A DNA stretch of 6,235 bases from Aquincola sp. (GTDB lineage Bacteria > Pseudomonadota > Gammaproteobacteria > Burkholderiales > Burkholderiaceae_C), in contig JAOUIM010000225.1 in the NCBI GenBank assembly GCA_029884035.1, positions 1 to 6,235 on the forward strand. The letters are read 5' to 3'. The translations under genes and the position numbers were made by a program. Numbering within the stretch: the stretch's first letter is position 1; each line of letters starts with the position of its first letter. The notes beneath the pieces were generated by a model. It had not been told where the DNA came from and made no database searches. It saw only the letters and a list, made by a program, of their open reading frames with translations. Shown here one piece after another: positions 1 to 4,723 of the stretch.

Positions 1-127
1 GTCTTGAATTGCCGTCGACGCCAGGGGCCTCGGCGCACTGGCGATCAGGCCCGGCCAGCCGTCTGCGGCCGATCTTTCGCGACCGCCGGCGAGCAACCGT
101 TCTCGCTGGAACGAACCCGAATCCGAA
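1..127. other. Unassigned left flank downstream of the minus-strand membrane-protein gene
   Basis: No gene can be assigned here. On the minus strand, two reading frames stay open from the stop of the membrane-protein gene to the window edge. Neither has an ATG or GTG with a good ribosome-binding site; one has only a TTG around position 97. The start of a co-oriented downstream gene is therefore possible but unproven. An imperfect 8-bp hairpin (CCGGCGAG at 86-93, CTCGCTGG at 102-109, one mismatch, 8-base loop) lies just past the stop. It lacks a T-run on the minus strand, so it is not a convincing intrinsic terminator. Confidence 0.3.
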
Positions 128-1891
128 TCAGGCGCCGGCCTCGGCGTTCGCCTTCTGGTCGAGTCGACGCAGCCGGGGCGCGACGATGAGGGCAGTGCCG
201 TACAGCGCCAACGCGATGAACAGGGTCGCGGGCCGCGAATGCTTGAAGTCCTGCGTCACCAGCTTGAGCCCGATGCCGACCAGCAGCGGGTAGACGAGCC
301 AACCCCACTCGCGGAACCGGATCCGACCCCCGATCCACGCGATCACGAGCGTGGCCATTGAGAGCACGCCGGTGCTCACCGTCGCGAGCACGCCCGGATC
401 GACACTGCGATCGGCCTGTGTACCGGCCAGCGGGGCGATCAGGCCGATCAGGCTGCCGGCGGCGAGCCAGACCAGGACGATCGTGATCACGAAGCGCGTG
501 CCGACCGCGACTTCGTCGCCGCTCGACAGCGATCGCCTCGCGGCAAGTGCTGCACACAGCACGGTGGCGGCGAGCACAAGCAGCATCACGGCGCCGGGCA
601 CGCGCCACGGACCTTCGGCGCCGGCCACCAGCGTGCGCAGGCCGTAGCCGAGCGCACCGGAGACGATGCCGGCCGCGACGAGGTAGACCGCACCGTGCAG
701 CAGCATGAACAGTCTTCCCAGCCGCGACCACAGGCCGGCACCCAGCACGCCGAAGCAGGCGAACACAGCGCCCAGCCACACCGAATCGACCGCGATCGTG
801 AAGCCGGCCAGCACCAGCACGAGCGCCAGTGTCGTGTAGAAGTAGAAGTTCAATGCGCCTTCGGCTCGCCTCTCGACGACCGCGGTGGCCACGCCGTAGC
901 ACGTCGCGCCGACGAGCAGGGCGGCCACGCCGAGCACCGCGGGAACGGCATGGGCAGCCTGCCACATGAAAACGGCGCCGCCCAGACTGACCGCCAGCAC
1001 CGCGACGGTCTGCACCACCTCGAATCGACTCACGTCGCGACCGCGAACCAGGGTGCGGTACGCGATGCTCCCGAAGTAGCCGACGAACAGCAGCAGCTGC
1101 AGCAGCATGGCGGCCTGCGGCGTGTCGCGGGGCTCGGCCGCGAACGCGCGCAAGGTCACTCCGGCAACGGCGATGTCGGCGGCCACGGCGGCCAGCCAGC
1201 GCGCACCCCACCAATCGACCGCATAGCTCAGCCACAGGGTCGCCACGCCGAGGGCGATGAGGTACAGGGCGAAAGGCACGACGACGCCGGTCTTGATGAG
1301 CAGCGCCGCGCTGACCGGCAGCGCCCCGATGACGGTGATCCAGGCGAGTGCGCGCAGGCGTCGACGCCAGGCGACGAACAACAGTCCTGCACTCAGGGCC
1401 GAGACGGCCAGAGCGCCAGTCAGACCGGTCAGCACATTGAAGCGCGTGGTCGCCTCGACCGACAACGGGAACGCAACCAGGGCGGCCGCCAGCGCGTGGA
1501 ACACCGCATTCGGTTCCTGTCCACGGCCGCCGGCAAGGTGGCTCATGACCAGCCACACGGCCGCGTACGCGAAAGCCAGGCCGATACCGACCGGTACCGC
1601 GAGCGCGCCGGCATCGGTCATCGCGCGCAGGAAGAATCCGCCGGCGAGCACGAGCAGCAGCCGCCCGACATGCGACAGCATCGTGATCGGGTCGTACGGA
1701 TCCTTCTTGGGCGTGCGGGCGGGCCGCGCGTTCGGCGGGGCCGCCGCGGGGCCCTGCGCAAGGGAGTCGACCACGGCGCCGGCCGCGGTGCCTACCTTTG
1801 CTTCGATCGCATCCAGACGCTGCTGCAGCGTTTGCACCGTCAGCTGCAGATGCTCGACGGCCGATTCGAGACGACTGGTCCGATCATCCAC
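128..1891 (-). CDS. Large polytopic inner-membrane protein with N-terminal coiled coil (DUF2339-like, function unknown)
   Basis: A 587-residue protein of unknown function. Residues 1-35 are a heptad-like, charged Leu-rich segment (RLESAVEHLQ, LQQRLDAIEAKV) that looks like a short coiled coil. A Pro/Ala-rich linker follows to about residue 65. The rest is almost wholly hydrophobic, with roughly 14-16 likely membrane helices separated by short Arg-rich loops. The tail carries a conserved-looking stretch, WLVYPLLVGIGLKL then RPATLFIALALYG. The plan of coiled coil, Pro-rich linker and many helices resembles DUF2339-type proteins, which are usually longer, so this is a loose family call. I chose GTG at 1891 because GAAGGGGG ends 4 bases upstream. 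An in-frame GTG at 1936 would add 15 residues but has no ribosome-binding site. The gene diverges from the multiheme cytochrome gene and has no visible functional link to it. No catalytic or metal-binding motif is apparent. Confidence 0.8.
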   Translation of the reverse strand: MDDRTSRLESAVEHLQLTVQTLQQRLDAIEAKVGTAAGAVVDSLAQGPAAAPPNARPARTPKKDPYDPITMLSHVGRLLLVLAGGFFLRAMTDAGALAVPVGIGLAFAYAAVWLVMSHLAGGRGQEPNAVFHALAAALVAFPLSVEATTRFNVLTGLTGALAVSALSAGLLFVAWRRRLRALAWITVIGALPVSAALLIKTGVVVPFALYLIALGVATLWLSYAVDWWGARWLAAVAADIAVAGVTLRAFAAEPRDTPQAAMLLQLLLFVGYFGSIAYRTLVRGRDVSRFEVVQTVAVLAVSLGGAVFMWQAAHAVPAVLGVAALLVGATCYGVATAVVERRAEGALNFYFYTTLALVLVLAGFTIAVDSVWLGAVFACFGVLGAGLWSRLGRLFMLLHGAVYLVAAGIVSGALGYGLRTLVAGAEGPWRVPGAVMLLVLAATVLCAALAARRSLSSGDEVAVGTRFVITIVLVWLAAGSLIGLIAPLAGTQADRSVDPGVLATVSTGVLSMATLVIAWIGGRIRFREWGWLVYPLLVGIGLKLVTQDFKHSRPATLFIALALYGTALIVAPRLRRLDQKANAEAGA

Positions 1892-1895
1892 GATG

Positions 1896-1903
1896 CCCCC
1901 TTC
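1896..1903 (-). promoter_or_regulatory. Ribosome-binding site deciding the start of the polytopic membrane protein
   Basis: Read on the minus strand, GAAGGGGG precedes GTG (1891-1889) by 4 bases. The upstream alternative GTG at 1936 has no purine-rich run before it. This favours the shorter 587-residue form, which begins directly at the coiled coil. Confidence 0.55.
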
Positions 1904-1971
1904 AACGATGGGTAATGCGGATCCGGCCGATGCCACACGACACTAGCATCGCAGCCCGATGTGGTGGACGA

Positions 1972-2000
1972 GTAATAGCGGAACGCCGTGGCCGGGTCAA
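1972..2000 (-). promoter_or_regulatory. Probable sigma70 promoter of the polytopic membrane-protein gene
   Basis: On the minus strand, TTGACC (2000-1995; five of six to the -35 consensus) and TATTAC (1977-1972; four of six to the -10 consensus) are separated by exactly 17 bases. The predicted transcript start is near 1965, which leaves a leader of about 74 bases before the GTG at 1891. This is one of the two best promoter matches in the window. It is assigned by eye only. Confidence 0.5.
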
Positions 2001-2061
2001 TGCGAGCGACAGGCACGTGCTTGCGATTTGTCAACGCCCGGTGCGGTGCGAATCTCCTATC

Positions 2062-2099
2062 CTTGCCTGGAGTTCGGGCGATCCCTGCCGACAGGCAAG
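2062..2099. repeat. Perfect 8-bp inverted repeat upstream of the multiheme cytochrome gene
   Basis: CTTGCCTG (2062-2069) and CAGGCAAG (2092-2099) are exact reverse complements separated by 22 bases. The pair lies about 195 bases upstream of the GTG start of the multiheme cytochrome. It could be an operator for a dimeric regulator or an RNA stem in a long leader. A shorter CCTG/CAGG hairpin (2084-2095) overlaps the right arm. Function is inference; in GC-rich DNA chance cannot be excluded. Confidence 0.35.
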
Positions 2100-2276
2100 C
2101 TTCGAGGTTGCCGGGCAAAGGCGTCGAAGACGAAACGATTCAATTGCGCATGGCTCTTCGACCACGTCAAACGGACCACCAGTGTCATGATGGCGCTGTG
2201 GGTTCCTGGCGCGTCCGGTCATGGACGGGCGCGCTGGAGCGAACTCACCGCAATCCCGCCAGCAAGGCATCCGAAA

Positions 2277-2283
2277 AGAAGGG
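2277..2283 (+). promoter_or_regulatory. Ribosome-binding site deciding the start of the multiheme cytochrome
   Basis: AGAAGGG ends 9 bases before GTG at 2293. The in-frame ATG at 2221 would place this site inside the coding region and would add 24 polar residues ahead of the first membrane helix with no recognisable character. The GTG start is therefore preferred. Confidence 0.6.
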
Positions 2284-2292
2284 CACTCGACC

Positions 2293-3702
2293 GTGATCCA
2301 AAGCTTCGTCTCGCTCGTCACCCGTCACTGGATCAGCATGCTCGGTTCGGTGATCGCACTGGTCGCGGCGGTCCTCGTGATCCTGCTGTTCGGCATGGAG
2401 ATCACGGGCTTCAAAGGCGGCCCGTACCTGGGCATCCTGACCTACCTGCTCCTGCCGGCCGTGTTCGTGTTCGGGCTGGTGCTGATCCCCGTCGGCGTGC
2501 TTCGCAAGCGTCGACTCGACGCCGACGCAATTGCCCACCACGAACAGGGCCCGCGCCTGCCGGTCATCGACCTCAACAACGACCGCACGCGCGGCGTCGT
2601 GCTGGCCAGCGTCGCGATCGCTGCGCTCAGCGTCGTGCTGCTCGGCAGTGCGACCTACAAGGGCGTCGAGGTGATGGAGTCGGTCGGTTTCTGCGGCACC
2701 GTCTGCCACACGGTGATGCAGCCGGAATACACGGCGTTCCAGCGTTCGCCGCACAGCAAGCTGCGCTGCGCCGATTGCCACATCGGTCCGGGCGCCGACT
2801 GGTTCGTCAAGTCGAAGCTGTCGGGCTCATGGCAGATGATCGCGGTTGCCGCGAACCTCTATCCGACGCCGATTCCACAGCCGGTGCACAACCTGCGCCC
2901 GGCGCGCGAGACCTGCGAGCAATGCCATTGGCCGAACAAGCACATCGGCGACCGCCTGCAGGTGCGAACCAAATTCACCGACGACGAGAAGAACAGCGAA
3001 ACCAAGACCGTGCTGATGATGAAGGTGGGTGGCCAGCAGGGCAGCACCTCCAACGACATCCATTGGCACGTCGATCCCGGCGTCAAGATCCGCTACCTGA
3101 GCGACCCGACGCGGCAGAAGATCTATGACATCGAGCTGACCTCGCCCGACGGCAAGACCAAGATCTACAAGACCGAGGACAAGCCCGACGGTGCGACCGA
3201 ATGGCGCGAGATGGACTGCGTGGACTGCCACAACCGCCCCTCGCACACCTACAAGATGCCGGAGCAGGAGATCGACGCGGCGATGGCCGATGGCCGCATC
3301 GACAAGACACTGCCCTTCGTCAAGCGCGAGGGCGTGCGCGTGCTGCGGGAGGAGTACGCCTCGCACGAGGCGGCGCGCGCAGGCATCACGAAGGAGATCG
3401 AGGGCTTCTACAAGGCCAAGTACGCCGACGTGTCGGGGTCCAGGGCGGGTGCGATCTCGGCGGCCGCCACGGCGCTGGGTGACATCTACAGCTGGAACGT
3501 GTTCCCGAAGATGAAGGTCACCTGGGGCACCTACACCAACAACCTGGGCCACAGCGACGAGGCGCCGGGTTGCTGGCGCTGCCACGACAAGAAGCACTCG
3601 ACCGCCGAAGGCAACAAGATCGGCCGCAACTGCAAGACCTGCCACGTCGTACTGGCCGAGGACGAGGCCGACCCGGAGATCCTCAAGCAGCTCAAGCCGT
3701 AA
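2293..3702 (+). CDS. NapC/NirT-family membrane-anchored hexaheme c-type cytochrome (probable quinol dehydrogenase)
   Basis: A 469-residue inner-membrane cytochrome whose heme domain should face the periplasm. It has three predicted membrane helices at about 15-38, 45-70 and 99-122; classical NapC/NirT/NrfH has one. A NapC/NirT-type heme domain follows. The heme motifs are CGTVCH (134-139, a CX3CH variant), CADCH (159-163), CEQCH (208-212), CVDCH (309-313), CWRCH (427-431) and CKTCH (447-451), making six, with no unpaired cysteine. A heme-free, probably beta-rich insert (about 215-305) carries HWHV at 257-260. The family oxidises menaquinol or ubiquinol and hands electrons to periplasmic partners. 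Three helices plus extra C-terminal hemes recall ImcH-like proteins of metal reducers, but that is a comparison from memory, not an assignment. The start is GTG at 2293. The gene converges on the small cytochrome at 3776-4060, a possible electron partner. The terminal acceptor is not identifiable here. Confidence 0.9.
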   Translation: MIQSFVSLVTRHWISMLGSVIALVAAVLVILLFGMEITGFKGGPYLGILTYLLLPAVFVFGLVLIPVGVLRKRRLDADAIAHHEQGPRLPVIDLNNDRTRGVVLASVAIAALSVVLLGSATYKGVEVMESVGFCGTVCHTVMQPEYTAFQRSPHSKLRCADCHIGPGADWFVKSKLSGSWQMIAVAANLYPTPIPQPVHNLRPARETCEQCHWPNKHIGDRLQVRTKFTDDEKNSETKTVLMMKVGGQQGSTSNDIHWHVDPGVKIRYLSDPTRQKIYDIELTSPDGKTKIYKTEDKPDGATEWREMDCVDCHNRPSHTYKMPEQEIDAAMADGRIDKTLPFVKREGVRVLREEYASHEAARAGITKEIEGFYKAKYADVSGSRAGAISAAATALGDIYSWNVFPKMKVTWGTYTNNLGHSDEAPGCWRCHDKKHSTAEGNKIGRNCKTCHVVLAEDEADPEILKQLKP

Positions 3703-3723
3703 GGCCGTCCTGCACAAAAGACA

Positions 3724-3746
3724 AGGGCCGGCGTGAGGCCGGCCCT
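3724..3746. terminator. Bidirectional hairpin terminator between convergent cytochrome genes
   Basis: AGGGCCGGC (3724-3732) and GCCGGCCCT (3738-3746) form a perfect 9-bp stem with a 5-base GTGAG loop. It lies 21 bases past the stop of the multiheme gene and 29 bases past the stop of the minus-strand cytochrome. The minus-strand transcript continues into TTGTCTTTTG, a fair U-rich tail. The plus-strand tail is six G followed by TTT, which is weaker. It probably ends both transcripts, and serves the minus strand better. Confidence 0.75.
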
Positions 3747-3775
3747 GGGGGGTTTGATCGGGCGGGTGGGGTGGC

Positions 3776-4060
3776 TTACTGCAGGGTCAGCAGCCAGCTG
3801 GTGACCTTCTTGACCTGCTCTTCGGTCGCCTTGTTGTCGGCGTGTTCCTTGTTCGCCTTGTAGGCGGCGAGGATCGCAGCTTCGCCCTTGCCCTTGAACT
3901 TCTTGGCCACATCCTTGTAGGCAGGGCCATCCTTGGCCTTGTCCATCGCGTGGCACGCGCCGAGACAGCCCGCCTTCTTGGCGTCCGCCTCATCGGCCCA
4001 GGCACTCATCGACAGGCTCGAGACAGCCACTGCGGTCAGCGCAAGCAGGATCTTCTTCAT
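3776..4060 (-). CDS. Small periplasmic monoheme class I-like cytochrome c with CX3CH motif and no canonical axial Met
   Basis: A 94-residue precursor. Residues 1-22 are a Sec signal peptide (MKKILLALTA, then a Ser/Ala-rich stretch with a likely cut after AWA), leaving about 72 residues in the periplasm. The heme site is CLGACH (32-37), one residue longer than the usual CXXCH. It is followed by AMDKAKDGPAYKDVAKKFKG, which matches small class I cytochromes with a GPAYK loop. The C-terminal helix (EQVKKVTSWLLTLQ) is also typical. By-eye alignment with the cytochrome at 4328-4603 pairs HADNKATEEQV here with HPEMKAKPEDV there, putting Asn76 at the axial Met position. The only Met left in the mature chain is Met39, and the only other His is His73. 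The start is ATG at 4060, with AGGAG (4073-4069) 8 bases upstream. A longer in-frame start at 4132 would precede the signal peptide and is rejected. Role: electron carrier or ligand-binding heme protein; which one is open. Confidence 0.85.
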   Translation of the reverse strand: MKKILLALTAVAVSSLSMSAWADEADAKKAGCLGACHAMDKAKDGPAYKDVAKKFKGKGEAAILAAYKANKEHADNKATEEQVKKVTSWLLTLQ

Positions 4061-4079
4061 GCGGGGATCTCCTGAGGTG

Positions 4080-4099
4080 GGCAAGGACCCGTCCTTGCC
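4080..4099. repeat. 20-bp palindrome/hairpin in the leader of the minus-strand small cytochrome
   Basis: GGCAAGGAC (4080-4088) and GTCCTTGCC (4091-4099) are exact reverse complements separated by two bases. The palindrome lies between the predicted promoter (4137-4145) and the ribosome-binding site (4069-4073), ending 6 bases from that site on the transcript. It can be read as a DNA operator or as an mRNA hairpin that influences translation or stability. Its arm TCCTTGCC also occurs at 2060-2067 upstream of the multiheme gene, which may be chance. Confidence 0.55.
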
Positions 4100-4136
4100 A
4101 AGGGGTGGGATACGTGACCGGTACAGCGCCACGACG

Positions 4137-4145
4137 ATTATGCCA
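4137..4145 (-). promoter_or_regulatory. Extended -10 promoter candidate for the minus-strand small cytochrome
   Basis: Read on the minus strand, TGGCATAAT is an extended -10 element (TGn plus a five-of-six match to TATAAT). No good -35 hexamer lies 16-18 bases upstream, which is tolerated by extended -10 promoters. The expected start is near 4130, giving a leader of about 70 bases that includes the 20-bp palindrome. Confidence 0.45.
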
Positions 4146-4327
4146 ACGCGGGGCCGGCTCCGCGGTTGACAGCCGAGTTGGCCGCTCGCGCAGCGCGTGC
4201 CGGATGAGCACCGTCAACAAGGGACCTGCTGGCGTCCGCTAACCTTCGAATAGACGCAGCCGGAAGGCCTCTGATTTCAGCGTCGCCCGTCCGGGTCGGA
4301 CCATTCAACCCGTAGCCAGGAGTTCCT

Positions 4328-4603
4328 ATGAAGATCGTGCTGATCTCCGCTGTCATCGCGCTGGGTGTGCTGATGGCCGGGCCGGCGCGTGCCAGCGCCG
4401 ATCTCGCCAACGCCAACTGCGGCAAGTGCCACGAGATGGACAAGAAGAAGAAGGGCCCGTCGTACAAGTCGATGGCCGCCAAATACAAGGGCAACGAGGC
4501 CGGCGCACTCAAGGCCGTTGAAGATCCGAAGGGCGACCACCCGGAGATGAAGGCCAAGCCCGAGGACGTGAAGGCCGTCGTGAAGTGGATCCTGCAGCAG
4601 TAG
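4328..4603 (+). CDS. Small periplasmic monoheme class I cytochrome c
   Basis: A 91-residue precursor. Residues 1-22 are a Sec signal peptide (MKIVLISAVIALGVLMAG, then PARA with the cut before SAD), giving a mature chain of about 69 residues in the periplasm. The heme motif is canonical CGKCH (31-35), followed by EMDKKKKGPSYKSMAAKYKG. Met74 in DHPEMKAKPEDV is the likely sixth heme ligand, and the C-terminal helix VKAVVKWILQQ closes the fold. This is a short class I cytochrome of the c-551/c-552 type, a soluble one-electron shuttle. The start is ATG at 4328, with AGGAG (4318-4322) 5 bases upstream. It diverges from the related minus-strand cytochrome across 267 bases. The two share signal-peptide length, the CH-x-MDK motif and the C-terminal helix, which suggests an old duplication. 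A 120-base gap with several hairpins separates it from the Fe-S gene downstream, so co-transcription is uncertain. No convincing plus-strand promoter was found. Short alternative stems (4289-4301, and 4292-4296 with 4308-4312) sit just before the ribosome-binding site. Confidence 0.9.
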   Translation: MKIVLISAVIALGVLMAGPARASADLANANCGKCHEMDKKKKGPSYKSMAAKYKGNEAGALKAVEDPKGDHPEMKAKPEDVKAVVKWILQQ

Positions 4604-4605
4604 CC

Positions 4606-4619
4606 CACGCGATCGCGTG
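4606..4619. repeat. Perfect 14-bp palindrome just after the cytochrome stop codon
   Basis: CACGCGATCGCGTG is its own reverse complement and starts 2 bases after the TAG of the plus-strand cytochrome. It contains the 8-mer GCGATCGC and a GATC site. As DNA it could be a binding or methylation site. As RNA its central bases cannot pair fully, so it would be a weak hairpin. No function can be assigned. Confidence 0.4.
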
Positions 4620-4676
4620 ATACGCGCGGGCCGGACGCGAGCCGGCTTGCCCGCTTGCGGCCGCGCAAAGGCCCCG

Positions 4677-4700
4677 CGGCGACTGCGCCTACAGTCGCCG
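4677..4700 (+). promoter_or_regulatory. Strong leader hairpin directly upstream of the Fe-S oxidoreductase
   Basis: CGGCGACTG (4677-4685) and CAGTCGCCG (4692-4700) make a perfect 9-bp stem with a 6-base loop. The stem ends 5 bases before the GGAGGG ribosome-binding site of the gene at 4724. A competing stem, GCCGCG (4660-4665) with CGCGGC (4675-4680), overlaps its left arm, so the two cannot form together. No T-run follows. It may act as a weak terminator for the cytochrome transcript, a processing or stability element, or a translational control element. These are inferences. Confidence 0.4.
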
Positions 4701-4723
4701 GGCATGGAGGGTCGGTTGGTCCG

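Larger units (their letters stand above)
1892..2292. other. Divergent intergenic region of about 400 bases, no gene supported
   Basis: This stretch separates the starts of the minus-strand membrane protein and the plus-strand multiheme cytochrome. Frames that cross it encode low-complexity, Arg-rich or unrecognisable peptides and lack good ribosome-binding sites, so I call it non-coding. It contains the minus-strand promoter at 1972-2000, an 8-bp inverted repeat at 2062-2099 and the ribosome-binding site for the cytochrome. No plus-strand promoter with a convincing -10/-35 pair was found. TTGTCA at 2028-2033 is a reasonable -35 but has no good -10 at a normal distance. Confidence 0.5.

Noticed and set aside
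45..1556. Long open frame of about 500 codons on the minus strand inside the membrane-protein gene
   Set aside because: It encodes Arg/Ala-rich low-complexity sequence, has no domain, and overlaps a clear many-helix protein in another frame. It is a shadow of GC-rich codon use.
695..1915. Open frame of about 400 codons on the plus strand opposite the membrane-protein gene
   Set aside because: The product is Gln/His/Arg-rich without recognisable features, as expected from the antisense of a hydrophobic, GC-rich gene. No ribosome-binding site.
2011..2025. Sigma54-like element AGGCACGTGCTTGCG
   Set aside because: It resembles the GGCAC/TTGC elements, but the spacing is one base too short: the GC that should lie 10 bases after GG is CG.
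2021..2034. FNR/Anr-like box TTGCGATTTGTCAA
   Set aside because: Seven of ten defined positions match TTGAT-N4-ATCAA, but one half-site is poor and no matched promoter lies nearby. Too weak to report as a site.
2221..2292. Longer start (ATG at 2221) for the multiheme cytochrome
   Set aside because: The extra 24 residues are polar and without family character, and a ribosome-binding site sits just before the GTG at 2293.
4061..4132. Longer start (4132) for the minus-strand small cytochrome
   Set aside because: It would place 24 polar residues ahead of a complete signal peptide and would translate through the palindromic leader. ATG at 4060 has a good AGGAG site.
4166..4171. Perfect -35 hexamer TTGACA on the plus strand upstream of the second small cytochrome
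   Set aside because: No acceptable -10 lies 16-18 bases downstream (the sequence there is GC-rich), so it does not form a promoter by itself.
4204..4242. Tiny 12-codon open frame in the cytochrome intergenic region
   Set aside because: No ribosome-binding site, too short to judge, and no similarity to known leader peptides.
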